Source: Microbacteriaceae bacterium (GTDB taxonomy: Bacteria > Actinomycetota > Actinomycetes > Actinomycetales > Microbacteriaceae). From it: a stretch of DNA of 64,000 nucleotides. The notes beneath the pieces are model-generated. The model was given only the letters and a program-made list of their open reading frames with translations, was not told where the DNA came from and ran no database searches. Within the stretch, counting starts at the first letter, position 1. Every line of letters starts with the position of its first letter. A program made the position numbers and the translations under genes. This document shows, piece after piece, positions 51,897-62,799 of the stretch. The stretch lies in assembly GCA_031177985.1 (NCBI GenBank), contig JAPSJW010000001.1, forward strand, positions 186,001 to 250,000. Reading direction: 5' to 3'.

Positions 51897-52547
51897 TCAG
51901 TCCACTGTAGCCCGGAAGACCCAGGTGCTCTCCGTGACCACGCCCACACCCAGCTCCAGGACGTCGATCTCGCGAAGTCGCGCCTTGCGAACGGCCTTGG
52001 ACGCAGCTTCGAGCTCCTCTTTCACCCGTGCGCCCTTGAGGAAGATCATCTCGCCGCCCGGCTTCACGAGATGGGCGGTGTTCGGGATCAGCTTCGACAG
52101 CGCCGAGACGGCGCGAGCCGTCACCTGGTCCAGCTGTTCGGTGTAAGCCGAGTCCTCGGAGCGCGAGCGCTCGACCGTGACGTTTCCGAGGCCGAGGCGC
52201 TCCGCCTCGGAGGTGAGCCAGTCCACCCGCCGCTCCATCGGCTCGATGAGCACGAAGTCGACGTCCGGACGGGCGATCGCGAGCACCAGCCCCGGCAGGC
52301 CGGCGCCACTGCCGACATCACCGACGAGGCCGGGTCGCAAGAGCGGAGCCATCAGGACGCAGTTCAGCAGATGCCGCGTCCAGAGCCGCTCGACCTCGAT
52401 CGGCCCGATGAGGCCGAGCTCTTCTCCTCGGCTGCCGAGGTCGGCGGCAAAGGCGCGGGCGGTTTCGATCCGATCGCCGAAGAGCCGCTCTGCTACCTCC
52501 GGCTCGCGCTCGGGCACCGCAGATGTTTCACGTGAAACATCAGCCAC
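51897..52547 (-). CDS. rsmG: 16S rRNA (guanine527-N7)-methyltransferase RsmG
   Basis: 216-aa methyltransferase. DVGSGAGLPGLVLAIARPD is the SAM motif I and DFVLIEPMERRVDWLT the following strand. Methylates G527 of 16S rRNA; loss gives low-level streptomycin resistance in relatives. GTG at 52547 overlaps the khpB stop by 8 nt and fits the coding of VADVSRETSA, whose DVSRETS is encoded by parS site 2; a longer frame goes to 52622. Confidence 0.92.
   Translation of the reverse strand: MADVSRETSAVPEREPEVAERLFGDRIETARAFAADLGSRGEELGLIGPIEVERLWTRHLLNCVLMAPLLRPGLVGDVGSGAGLPGLVLAIARPDVDFVLIEPMERRVDWLTSEAERLGLGNVTVERSRSEDSAYTEQLDQVTARAVSALSKLIPNTAHLVKPGGEMIFLKGARVKEELEAASKAVRKARLREIDVLELGVGVVTESTWVFRATVD
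52524..52539. other. parS site 2 (inside rsmG)
   Basis: TGTTTCACGTGAAACA is an exact parS consensus, located in the first codons of rsmG and encoding the residues VSRET. Confidence 0.93.
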
Positions 52548-53049
52548 GGGTGATGACCGTGTGCCTGTCCCGACCCTCACCCTCGGACTGGGAGACGAAT
52601 CCGCGCTCCGCGACAAGGTCATGCACGAGCTTGCGCTCGTACGAGGACATCGGCGGAAGCGCTGCGGAGGCGGCCCCGGCCTCGAGGCGCTCGACCGCGG
52701 CGTTCACGAGTGCGGCGAGTTCGTCGGCGCGCGCATCGCGCGATCCGCCGACGTCGAGGATCAACCGGGAGAACTCGCCGGTACGGTTCTGCACCGCGAT
52801 GCGGGTCAGCTCCTGCAGCGCTCCGACCGTGTCGGGCTTCGAGAGGATGCGCAGGTCTCCGCTCGCGGCGGTGACCGAGATGTAGACGCGGCCGCCGCGG
52901 GTGTCGATCTCGATGTCGCCATCGAGGTCGGTGATGTCGAGGAGCTCCTCGATGTAGTCGGCGGCGATGTCCGCCTCACCGTCGAGGTCGGTCGAGACGA
53001 CCTCCTCCTCGGTGGTGGGCTCGATCGTCGAAGGAGTTCCCTCGGTCAC
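52540..53049 (-). CDS. khpB: KH-R3H RNA-binding protein KhpB (Jag)
   Basis: 169-aa protein with an acidic N-terminus, a KH domain (DIEIDTRGGRVYISVTAASGDLRIL) and a C-terminal R3H domain (MSSYERKLVHDLVAERGFVSQSEGEGRDRHTVITRG in part: YERKLVHDLVAE). RNA-binding partner of KhpA in cell-shape control in some bacteria. It overlaps yidC by 4 nt and rsmG by 8 nt. Confidence 0.92.
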   Translation of the reverse strand: MTEGTPSTIEPTTEEEVVSTDLDGEADIAADYIEELLDITDLDGDIEIDTRGGRVYISVTAASGDLRILSKPDTVGALQELTRIAVQNRTGEFSRLILDVGGSRDARADELAALVNAAVERLEAGAASAALPPMSSYERKLVHDLVAERGFVSQSEGEGRDRHTVITRG

Positions 53050-54005
53050 TTTCTGTTCCCCTGCTTCTTGGCTCGGTTCTTGCTGACGGGCTGCACCCGC
53101 TGGACCTTCTTCGGCGCCTCGATGACCGGCGCCTCGGACTCCGGCTCGGCGATGCCCTTGCGCTGACGCTTCTTGGCGAGCCGCGCCTCACGAGCGAGGG
53201 CGGCCTCGCTGCCGGGGGTCGGCATGCTGCGGATGACGAGGAACTGCTGGCCCATGGTCCAGAAGTTCGACACCAGCCAGTAGAACATCACGCCGAGCGG
53301 GAAGCTGAAGCCCGAGAAGAGGAAGACCAGCGGGAGGATGTACAGCAGGATCCGCTGCTGGCGGTACATCGGGCTCGCCTTCATCTCCGGCGACTGGTTC
53401 TTCGACATGATCTGCAGCTGCGTGATGAACTGCGAGGCGGTCATCAGCACGACCATCACGACGGCGATGATCTGCACCGAGAAGTGCGAGGCGTTCAGGA
53501 ACGTCTCGTGCAGGGGAGCGATGCCGAAGAGCGACGCGTTGCCGAACTGGGTGGCGAGGTCCTGATTCAGGAGCCCGACGCCGGCACGCGCGGTCTGCGC
53601 TCCGTTGAGAACCGAGAAGAGGCCGAAGAAGATCGGCATCTGCAGCAGCAGGGGCAGGCACGACGCGAACGGGTTGGTTCCGGCCTTGCGGTAGACCTCC
53701 ATCGTCTCGCGCGACATGGCCTCACGCGAGTACTGGTCCTTCTTGCCGCGGTACTTGTCCTGGATCTTCTTGAGCTGCGGGGCGACCTCGAGCATCCGCC
53801 GCTGGCTCTTGATCTGACGCACGAACAGCGGGATGAGCGCGGCGCGCACGATGAGCACGAGGCCCACGATGGAGAGCACCCAGGTGAGTCCGGCCGCCGG
53901 GTCGAGCCCGACGAAGGTGAGCAGCTGGTGGAAGCCCACGAGGATCGCCTCGATGACCCATTTGATGGGCCAGAGAAGGGTGTCGAAGAATGCGACGATG
54001 TCCAT
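53046..54005 (-). CDS. yidC: Membrane protein insertase YidC
   Basis: 319-aa five-helix insertase. The family block GTNPFASCLPLLLQMPIFFGLFSVL and the cytoplasmic hairpin helices after RRMLEVAPQLKKIQDKYRG are present, together with a basic tail (KKVQRVQPVSKNRAKKQGNRK in part). Inserts proteins into the membrane with or without SecYEG. It lies 9 nt after yidD. Confidence 0.95.
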   Translation of the reverse strand: MDIVAFFDTLLWPIKWVIEAILVGFHQLLTFVGLDPAAGLTWVLSIVGLVLIVRAALIPLFVRQIKSQRRMLEVAPQLKKIQDKYRGKKDQYSREAMSRETMEVYRKAGTNPFASCLPLLLQMPIFFGLFSVLNGAQTARAGVGLLNQDLATQFGNASLFGIAPLHETFLNASHFSVQIIAVVMVVLMTASQFITQLQIMSKNQSPEMKASPMYRQQRILLYILPLVFLFSGFSFPLGVMFYWLVSNFWTMGQQFLVIRSMPTPGSEAALAREARLAKKRQRKGIAEPESEAPVIEAPKKVQRVQPVSKNRAKKQGNRK

Positions 54006-54014
54006 GCGGGTGCT

Positions 54015-54329
54015 CTAGCCCTTTCCGTGGCTGTCAGCTGTTACGAAACCTAGTCGGGTGGTGCGTCGCCGTCCTGCCCGGGGGAGCGGGACGTCGTCCA
54101 CTCCTCCTCGCGCCCACGGATGACAGCGGGCGATGCGACGCGAGCCGAGCCACACCCCGCGCACGACACCGTGCTGCTGGATAGCCTCGAGCGCGTACGC
54201 GGAACAGGTGGGATAGTACCGGCACACCTGCCCATAAAGCGGTGAGATCACTGTGCGGTAGACCTGGAGTATCGCCACGCAGATGTTCCGTGGCAGCAGC
54301 CAGAGGAACCGACCGATCGAGCCGATCAT
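54015..54329 (-). CDS. yidD: Membrane protein insertion efficiency factor YidD
   Basis: 104-aa small protein with [31 protein letters not shown], the YidD/DUF37 signature with its conserved cysteines. It overlaps rnpA by 4 nt. The C-terminal 30 residues are Arg-rich. Confidence 0.94.
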   Translation of the reverse strand: MIGSIGRFLWLLPRNICVAILQVYRTVISPLYGQVCRYYPTCSAYALEAIQQHGVVRGVWLGSRRIARCHPWARGGVDDVPLPRAGRRRTTRLGFVTADSHGKG

Positions 54330-54661
54330 CGCGTGCCTCGCTCGATCGCGGCGCCGAAACCCTCGCGCAGGGTCGCCCAGTCGAGGGCGTCGCTGCCCGG
54401 AAGTGCGCGCACCACGATGTCCCTGCCGCCGTCGAGGGAGGGCAGCAGCTCGCGGCCGGCGGCACGGAAACGCCGCCGCACGCGATTGCGTACGACGGCG
54501 GTTCCCACGTTCTTGGCGACGATGAAGCCGAACCGCACGGGTCCGTCCTCGTCGCGTCGTCTCACGTAGATCACGGCGCTGTCCATGCCGGCACGGCGTC
54601 CGGACCGGACGGCTGCTCGGAAGTCATCGGCTCGGACGACCCGATTGCGCTTCGCGAGCAC
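54326..54661 (-). CDS. rnpA: Ribonuclease P protein component
   Basis: 111-aa protein with [20 protein letters not shown] at the start and the RNR motif region [19 protein letters not shown]. Starts GTG at 54661, 7 nt after the rpmH stop. Protein cofactor of RNase P that processes tRNA 5' ends. Confidence 0.95.
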   Translation of the reverse strand: MLAKRNRVVRADDFRAAVRSGRRAGMDSAVIYVRRRDEDGPVRFGFIVAKNVGTAVVRNRVRRRFRAAGRELLPSLDGGRDIVVRALPGSDALDWATLREGFGAAIERGTR

Positions 54662-54668
54662 CGATCGA

Positions 54669-54806
54669 TCAGGCGGAGAGCTCGGTGCGGCCCTTGCGGC
54701 GGCGAGCCGCCAGGATCGCGCGGCCGGCGCGGGTGCGCATGCGCAGGCGGAAGCCGTGCACCTTGGCGCGACGACGGTTGTTCGGCTGGAAGGTTCTCTT
54801 GCTCAT
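54669..54806 (-). CDS. rpmH: 50S ribosomal protein L34
   Basis: 45-aa bL34 starting [19 protein letters not shown] and ending KGRTELSA, too short for many gene finders. Ribosome site GGAGATACATC before the ATG at 54806. First gene of the rpmH-rnpA-yidD-yidC-khpB-rsmG row, divergent from dnaA. Confidence 0.96.
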   Translation of the reverse strand: MSKRTFQPNNRRRAKVHGFRLRMRTRAGRAILAARRRKGRTELSA

Positions 54807-54933
54807 GATGTATCTCCTGGACCTGCGCCATCCGGCGGGAAGTAGAGGGTCGTCGATGAGGACGACAAGTCAACTGGTTAACGATAGGCGCGCGAGGCTG
54901 AGCGGTCAAACGCACCACAGGGCAAAGGGTCGA

Positions 54934-55070
54934 TTATCCCCATGGGGACAACCGCTCGTTGGAATCGACACGCTGTGGAGAACTAAGGTGATGGGCAGTC
55001 GTTCCGCGGGGACGGGGCGACTCCGTTGTCGACAGCTCTTGACCACAGGTGTGGAAAGGGCTGTGAATAA
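54934..55070. promoter_or_regulatory. dnaA upstream region with DnaA-box-like sites
   Basis: Between rpmH and dnaA lie TTATCCCCA (54934-54942) facing TGGGGACAA (54943-54951), TGTGGAGAA (54974-54982) and TGTGAATAA (55062-55070), each one mismatch from a DnaA box. They suit autoregulation of dnaA and are part of a bipartite origin. No gene lies in 54807-55090. Confidence 0.6.
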
Positions 55071-55090
55071 CCGACCGAGGAAAGTGCTGA

Positions 55091-56497
55091 ATGGCTGACG
55101 CGTCCGATCCGACCAGGAGACTCTGGGGCGCCGTGCTCGCTGGCCTCGAGGGCGACGAGCGCATCACCCCGCAGCTGCGCGGCTTTCTCAACCTCGTCGA
55201 GCCCAAGGGCGTCATGGCCGGCACCTTCTACCTGGAGGTGCCGAACGAGCTGACCCGCGGCATGCTCGAGCAGCGCATCCGGGTTCCGCTGCTGAACGCC
55301 ATCGCGACGCTTCCTCCCGACGATGCTGTGTCGACTTTCGCGATCGTCGTCAACCCCGACATCCAGCAGGACGTGCTCGAGCAGACGTCGGCGCCGGTGG
55401 AGCAGCCCTCCTACATCGAGCCGGCGGTGATCTCGGCCGGAGACGGTCCGCGCCGCAGCGACTCCCGGCTCAACCCCAAGTACAGCTTCGACAACTTCGT
55501 GATCGGCGGCTCGAACCGCTTCGCTCACGCCGCGGCCGTCGCCGTGGCCGAGGCACCGGCGAAGGCCTACAACCCGCTCTTCATCTACGGGGAGTCGGGC
55601 CTCGGCAAGACGCATCTCCTCCACGCGATCGGGCACTACGCCGAGAACCTGTATCCCGGTATCCGCGTGCGCTACGTCAGCAGCGAGGAGTTCACGAACG
55701 ACTTCATCAACTCGATCGCGAACAACCGGGCGTCGGTGTTCCAGTCGCGCTATCGCGAGATCGACATCCTCCTGATCGACGACATCCAGTTCCTGCAGGG
55801 CAAGGACTCGACGCAGGAGGCGTTCTTCCACACCTTCAACACGCTGCACGACCACAACAAGCAGGTGGTCATCACGAGCGATGTGCCCCCGAAGCACCTC
55901 ACCGGCTTCGAGGATCGGATGCGGTCGCGCTTCGAGTGGGGTCTCATCACGGATGTGCAGGCCCCCGACCTCGAGACCCGCATCGCGATCCTGCGCAAGA
56001 AGGCGCAGAGCGACAAGCTGCAGGTCGACCCCGAGATCCTCGAGTTCATGGCGTCGAAGGTGTCGAGCAACATCCGCGAGCTCGAGGGCACCCTCATCAG
56101 GGTCACGGCGTTCGCCAACCTCAACCGCACGAAGGTCGACATGAACCTCGTGCAGACGGTGCTCAAGGATCTGATCACGCTCGACGAGGACAACGTCATC
56201 TCGCCGGTCGACATCATCAACCACACCGCCGACTACTTCAAGCTCACCGTCGACGACCTCTACGGCTCGAGCCGCTCCCAGGCGGTGGCGACTGCTCGGC
56301 AGATCGCGATGTACCTGTGCCGCGAGCTGACGAACCTCTCCCTGCCGAAGATCGGCCAGCTCTTCGGCAATCGGGATCACACGACGGTGATGTACGCGAA
56401 CAAGAAGATCGCGGAGCTGATGAAGGAGCGCCGGTCGATCTACAACCAGGTGACGGAGCTCACCAGCCGCATCAAGCAGAACCACCGGATCCGCTGA
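55091..56497 (+). CDS. dnaA: Chromosomal replication initiator DnaA
   Basis: 468-aa AAA+ initiator. NPLFIYGESGLGKTHLLHAIG is Walker A, ILLIDDIQFLQGKDSTQEAF Walker B and the C-terminal HTH includes PKIGQLFGNRDHTTVMYANKKI with the DnaA signature. Domain II is short. Starts ATG at 55091 after CGAGGAAAG. Binds the boxes on both sides of its gene and opens oriC. Confidence 0.97.
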   Translation: MADASDPTRRLWGAVLAGLEGDERITPQLRGFLNLVEPKGVMAGTFYLEVPNELTRGMLEQRIRVPLLNAIATLPPDDAVSTFAIVVNPDIQQDVLEQTSAPVEQPSYIEPAVISAGDGPRRSDSRLNPKYSFDNFVIGGSNRFAHAAAVAVAEAPAKAYNPLFIYGESGLGKTHLLHAIGHYAENLYPGIRVRYVSSEEFTNDFINSIANNRASVFQSRYREIDILLIDDIQFLQGKDSTQEAFFHTFNTLHDHNKQVVITSDVPPKHLTGFEDRMRSRFEWGLITDVQAPDLETRIAILRKKAQSDKLQVDPEILEFMASKVSSNIRELEGTLIRVTAFANLNRTKVDMNLVQTVLKDLITLDEDNVISPVDIINHTADYFKLTVDDLYGSSRSQAVATARQIAMYLCRELTNLSLPKIGQLFGNRDHTTVMYANKKIAELMKERRSIYNQVTELTSRIKQNHRIR

Positions 56498-56842
56498 ATC
56501 ACTGATCCCACAGCTGTGCACAGAGATGTGGATAACTTGTGGCGACGCGCCGCCCGAAATGTGGGGAATCGAGCCGACGGTGTGGAAGTCGGATCTCGCC
56601 CTCCTCAGGGCACCGACATCCGTCACACCCTTCGTCCACGTTTCCCCCACATCTCACACGGTTGTAGTTCCGGCTCGGCTACTGCTATCCACCGAGTTAT
56701 CCACATTGTCCACAACCGTTAAGACTCTTATTCCTTCTCTCTCTATTTGAAGCTCCTCCGCCAACCTTTCCCGTGATGCCTCGAACCGCTGTGCCAGTAT
56801 TGACACCGCCGTAGCGGCTTCGACAGGAGTAGGGGTGTCCGG
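56498..56842. other. oriC: Chromosomal origin oriC (dnaA-dnaN region)
   Basis: 345-nt gene-free region with three exact DnaA boxes: TGTGGATAA (56527-56535), TTATCCACA (56697-56705) and TTGTCCACA (56706-56714), plus weaker ones such as TGTGGGGAA (56560-56568). The stretch from about 56715 to 56750 is unusually T- and A-rich for this genome (TAAGACTCTTATTCC) and is a candidate unwinding element. The boxes cluster near this element and face gene directions on both sides. Confidence 0.85.
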
Positions 56843-57988
56843 GTGAGGTTCCAGGTCAATCGCGACGTCTTCAGCGAAGCCGTCTCGTTCGCCGTCAAGC
56901 TCCTTCCGCAGCGCACGACCCTCCCGATCCTGAGCGGTGTGCTGATCGAGGCGACGGACGGAGCGCTCAGGCTCTCCTCGTTCGACTACGAGGTGTCGGC
57001 TCAGACGGAGATCGCCGCCGACGTCGAGGAACCGGGGACGGTTCTCGTCTCCGGCCGACTGCTCGCCGACATCGCGAGCCGCATGCCGAACGCTCCTGTG
57101 CGTTTCTCCACAGAGGACGGCCGGATCTCGGTCGCCTGTGGATCGGCCACCTTCACACTGCTGTCGATGCCCGTCGAGGAGTACCCGACCCTCCCTCAAG
57201 TGTCCGGTGAGGCCGGTCTCGTGCCGGCCGACGAGTTCGCCGCTGCCGTCGGGCAGGTCGCCGTCGCCGCCAGCCGCGACGATGTGACCCCCGTGATCAC
57301 GGGTGTGCAGCTCGAGGTCTCAGACGACAAGATCTCGCTCGTCGCGACCGACCGCTACCGGGTCGCGGTGCGGGAGATCGCCTGGGACGGCGGGGCAGCC
57401 CAGCTGGGTGCCGCATCCGCTCTCGTGCCGGCTCGCACCCTGAGCGAGATCGGCAAGACGTTCGGCCACAGCGGAACGATCTCGGTGTCGATCACGAGCA
57501 CCGACGACCGCGAGCTCATCGCCTTCAAGGCCGACAAGAAGACCGTCACCTCGCTGCTCATCAAGGGCAATTTCCCGCCCGTGCGCCGGCTCTTCCCCGA
57601 CTCGGTCGAGAACTACGCCGTCATGAACACCGCAGAGCTCATCGAGGCGACGCGCCGCGTGTCGCTCGTCCTCGAGCGGGAGGCCGCGCTGCGCTACAGC
57701 TTCACCCTCGACGGCCTGACCCTCGAGGCGATCGGCTCCGAGCAGGCGCAGGCCTCGGAGACGATCGACGCGTTCCTCACCGGCGGCGACACGGTCGTCT
57801 CCCTCAAGCCCCAGTTCCTGCTCGACGGTCTCGGCGCCGTGCACAGCGAATTCGTGCGTATCTCCTTCACGAAGACCGAGAACCCGAACAAGCCCGGCCC
57901 GGTGCTGATCACCAGCCAGTCCTCGAAGGACCAGCCGGGAGCGGACAACTACAAGTACCTGCTGCAGCCGAACCTGCTGCTGCGCTAG
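56843..57988 (+). CDS. dnaN: DNA polymerase III beta subunit (sliding clamp)
   Basis: 381-aa clamp starting RFQVNRDVFSEAVSFAVKLLPQRT, with three topologically equal domains. GTG start at 56843. Holds polymerase III on DNA and binds replication and repair partners at its hydrophobic pocket. Confidence 0.96.
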   Translation: MRFQVNRDVFSEAVSFAVKLLPQRTTLPILSGVLIEATDGALRLSSFDYEVSAQTEIAADVEEPGTVLVSGRLLADIASRMPNAPVRFSTEDGRISVACGSATFTLLSMPVEEYPTLPQVSGEAGLVPADEFAAAVGQVAVAASRDDVTPVITGVQLEVSDDKISLVATDRYRVAVREIAWDGGAAQLGAASALVPARTLSEIGKTFGHSGTISVSITSTDDRELIAFKADKKTVTSLLIKGNFPPVRRLFPDSVENYAVMNTAELIEATRRVSLVLEREAALRYSFTLDGLTLEAIGSEQAQASETIDAFLTGGDTVVSLKPQFLLDGLGAVHSEFVRISFTKTENPNKPGPVLITSQSSKDQPGADNYKYLLQPNLLLR

Positions 57989-58001
57989 GGAGGAAGACAC
58001 G

Positions 58002-58886
58002 ATGCACATCGGGCTCGTCGGGCTCGGCCGCATGGGCAACAACATGCGCGGCCGCCTTCGCGACCACGGTCTCGAGGTCACGGGGTACGACCCGAACCCC
58101 GAGGTGTCGGATGTCGCCGACCTCAGCGCGCTCGCGGCGGCGCTGCCGACGCCTCGCGTCGTGTGGGTCATGGTCCCCTCGGGCAAGATCACGCATGACG
58201 TGATCACCGACCTCGCCGAGGTGCTCGAGGAGGGCGACCTCGTCATCGAGGGCGGCAACTCGAAGTTCACCGAGGATGCCGTGCACCGCGATCTGCTCGC
58301 GCCGAAGGGCATCCACTACGTGGACTGCGGAGTCTCAGGCGGAGTCTGGGGTCGCGAGAACGGCTACGGCCTGATGGCCGGCGGCGACGCTGCCGACATC
58401 GAGCGCGCGCTTCCGATCTTCGACGCCCTCCGTCCCGAGGGTCCCCGGGAAGAGGGCTTCGTGCACGTCGGCCCCGTCGGCGCCGGTCACTACGCGAAGA
58501 TGGTGCACAACGGCATCGAGTACGCGCTGATGCAGGCGTGGGCCGAGGGCTTCGAGCTGCTCTCCGCCAAGTCGGAGCTCATCCACGACGTGCCCGGAAC
58601 CTTCAAAGCCTGGCAGCGCGGCACGGTCGTGCGCTCCTGGCTGCTCGAGCTGCTGGTCAAGGCTCTCGAGGAGGACCCGAAGTTCCTCGATATCGAGGGC
58701 TACGTCGAGGATTCCGGCGAGGGACGCTGGACGGTCGAGGAGGCCATCCACAACGCGGTGCCGGTGCCGACCATCTCGGCGTCGATCTTCGCCCGCTTCG
58801 TCTCCCGTCAGGATGACTCGCCCGCCATGAAGGCGGTCGCCGCGCTCCGCAAGCAGTTCGGCGGGCACGCGGTCCGCAAGGCCTAG
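58002..58886 (+). CDS. gnd: 6-phosphogluconate dehydrogenase (decarboxylating), short form
   Basis: 294-aa enzyme of the short (YqeC/Gnd NAD-preferring) type. GLGRMGNNMRGRLRDHG is the cofactor site, VSGGVWGRENGYGLM and the catalytic lysine region GAGHYAKMVHNGIEYAL are present. The usual long form is about 470 aa, so this is a different class. It sits between dnaN and recF in many actinobacteria. RBS GGGAGGAAGAC. Confidence 0.94.
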   Translation: MHIGLVGLGRMGNNMRGRLRDHGLEVTGYDPNPEVSDVADLSALAAALPTPRVVWVMVPSGKITHDVITDLAEVLEEGDLVIEGGNSKFTEDAVHRDLLAPKGIHYVDCGVSGGVWGRENGYGLMAGGDAADIERALPIFDALRPEGPREEGFVHVGPVGAGHYAKMVHNGIEYALMQAWAEGFELLSAKSELIHDVPGTFKAWQRGTVVRSWLLELLVKALEEDPKFLDIEGYVEDSGEGRWTVEEAIHNAVPVPTISASIFARFVSRQDDSPAMKAVAALRKQFGGHAVRKA

Positions 58887-58889
58887 GCG

Positions 58890-60062
58890 GTGTTCGTCTC
58901 CCGACTCAGCCTCACCGACTTCCGCAACTACGAGAGAGCGGATGTCGAGCTGCAGCCGGGCCCCGACCTCTTCGTCGGCAGCAATGGGCAGGGCAAGACC
59001 AACCTCGTCGAGGCGCTCGGCTATCTGAGCACCCTCGGCTCGCACCGGGTGTCGACGGATCAGGCGCTGATCCGGCAGGGGACGGACGCGGCGATCGTGC
59101 GCGCTCTGCTGCAGCACGGCGAGCGGCAGGTGCTGGTCGAGCTGCAGCTCAACCGCTCCTCGCCGAACCGGGCGCAGGTCAACCGCTCGCAGGTGAAGCC
59201 GCGGGAGCTGCCCCGCTACTTCTCGAGCGTGCTGTTCGCCCCCGAGGATCTCGCGCTCGTGCGGGGCGATCCGTCCGGACGCCGCCGGTTCCTCGACGAG
59301 CTGCTGGTGCTGCGCTCACCGCGCCTCTCCGGCGTGCTCGCCGACTACGAGCGGGTGCTGCGGCAGCGGAACACGCTGCTCAAGTCGGCGCGCGCGGCAG
59401 GGGTGAAGGGCAATCAGCTCGGCACCCTCGACATCTGGGACGAGCGGCTGGTGTCGCTGGGAGCCGAGGTCATGGTCGCGCGATCGGCGCTCGTGACGGA
59501 GCTGACCCCGGAGGTGACGAAGGCCTACACGACGATCGCGGGGGAGCAGCACGACGCCGCCCTCGCGATGCGGCTCAGCATGTTCGGCGGTGACGGCGAC
59601 GACGACGCGGTCGAGGTCGAGCCGGATGCGGAGCGCAGCGGCGCGCTCGACGTCGAGGAGACCGCGCAGGCGTTCAAGGCGGCGCTCGAGCGGAATCGTC
59701 GCAGCGAACTCGAACGCGCCGTCACCCTCGCGGGTCCGCACCGGGACGATCTCGTGCTGAGGCTCAACGGCATGCCCGCGCGCGGGTATGCGAGTCACGG
59801 CGAGTCCTGGTCGTTCGCCCTGTCGCTCAAGCTCGCGTCGGCCGAGGTGCTGCGGAGGGAGTCGTCGACGGGCGATCCCGTCCTCATCCTCGACGACGTG
59901 TTCGCCGAGCTCGACGAGTCGCGGCGCGAGCGACTGGCGGATGCGGTGGCGGACTACGAGCAGGTGCTGATCACCGCCGCGGTGTTCGACGACGTCCCCG
60001 ATCGCCTCGCCGCGCACGTCGTGCGCATCCGTGGCGGGCGGATCCTGGAGGCGGAGGAATGA
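58890..60062 (+). CDS. recF: DNA replication and repair protein RecF
   Basis: 390-aa SMC-like ATPase. SNGQGKTNLVEALGYLS is Walker A and the ABC-like LILDDVFAELDESRRERL is Walker B with D-loop. GTG start 3 nt after the gnd stop. Loads RecA at gaps via RecFOR. Overlaps the next gene by 4 nt. Confidence 0.95.
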   Translation: MFVSRLSLTDFRNYERADVELQPGPDLFVGSNGQGKTNLVEALGYLSTLGSHRVSTDQALIRQGTDAAIVRALLQHGERQVLVELQLNRSSPNRAQVNRSQVKPRELPRYFSSVLFAPEDLALVRGDPSGRRRFLDELLVLRSPRLSGVLADYERVLRQRNTLLKSARAAGVKGNQLGTLDIWDERLVSLGAEVMVARSALVTELTPEVTKAYTTIAGEQHDAALAMRLSMFGGDGDDDAVEVEPDAERSGALDVEETAQAFKAALERNRRSELERAVTLAGPHRDDLVLRLNGMPARGYASHGESWSFALSLKLASAEVLRRESSTGDPVLILDDVFAELDESRRERLADAVADYEQVLITAAVFDDVPDRLAAHVVRIRGGRILEAEE

Positions 60063-60559
60063 GCGAGGACCAGCGCGACGAGCACATCAACGTCTACCTC
60101 CGATTCCGGGACGTCTTCGGCGATCCGTCGCGGAGGTCCCGCGACTCCCGGCGGCGGGAGCGTCGCAAGGACCGTGAGACCACGAGCGTGCCGTTCGGCG
60201 CCGGCCGCGACCCGAGGGGTGTCGGGGATGTGCTCGATGCGCTCACCGCGCGGCTCGGCTGGGAGTCCCCGCTCGCGCAGTCGGAGCTGATCGCCTCCTG
60301 GTCGGAGCTCGTCGGTGCCGACGTCGCGGAGCACTCCACCCCGGCCTCCGTCGAGGACGGAGTGCTGACGGTGCGGTGCGACTCGACGGCCTGGGCCACG
60401 CAGCTGCGCCTGATGCGAACCCAGATCACCACCAACATCGCCCAGCGCTATCCCGCGGCCGGCATCACGAGCATCCGTTTCGAAGGGCCGGGGGCCCCGT
60501 CCTGGAAACGCGGTCCCAGATCGGTTTCAGGCCGTGGCCCGCGCGATACCTACGGCTGA
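60059..60559 (+). CDS. DUF721 (DciA-type) protein
   Basis: 166-aa protein with the DUF721 core: VLDALTARLGWESPLAQSELIASWSELVGADVAEHSTP and VRCDSTAWATQLRLM. DUF721 proteins include DciA, which helps load the DnaB helicase. N-terminal 45 residues are Arg-rich and disordered. It overlaps recF by 4 nt (ATGA), typical of the actinobacterial origin region. Confidence 0.9.
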   Translation: MSEDQRDEHINVYLRFRDVFGDPSRRSRDSRRRERRKDRETTSVPFGAGRDPRGVGDVLDALTARLGWESPLAQSELIASWSELVGADVAEHSTPASVEDGVLTVRCDSTAWATQLRLMRTQITTNIAQRYPAAGITSIRFEGPGAPSWKRGPRSVSGRGPRDTYG

Positions 60560-60589
60560 CGAGGCAAATTAGGTCGTCCTCGTCCTTTT
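60558..60589 (+). terminator. Intrinsic terminator after the DUF721 gene
   Basis: GACGAGG (60558-60564) pairs with CCTCGTC (60578-60584) with a 13-nt loop, followed by CTTTT. It begins at the stop codon of the DUF721 gene. Confidence 0.65.
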
Positions 60590-60637
60590 CCTCGCTCACA
60601 GGGCCGTGTGCGCCCGCGCCGGGAGCCGGTTCGGGGG

Positions 60638-62698
<2,061 letters not shown>

Positions 62699-62703
62699 GC
62701 ACG

Positions 62704-62746
62704 CTGGTCGAGTAGCGCCGGCGGAGCCGCCGCGTATCGAGACCAG
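62704..62746. repeat. Dispersed palindromic repeat between gyrB and gyrA
   Basis: CTGGTC (62704-62709) pairs with GACCAG (62741-62746), with GAGTAGC and TATCGA next to them and an inner GGCGG-AG-CCGCC stem. The half-sequence GGTCGAGTAGCGCC occurs also at 2958-2971, and a related TGGTTGAGTAG at 11780-11790. It may act as terminator or as a palindromic element copied around the genome. Confidence 0.6.
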
Positions 62747-62799
62747 TCACCCGGACGAGACCCCATCCCCAGCCCAGAACGAGTCGGACGAGACGAGAC

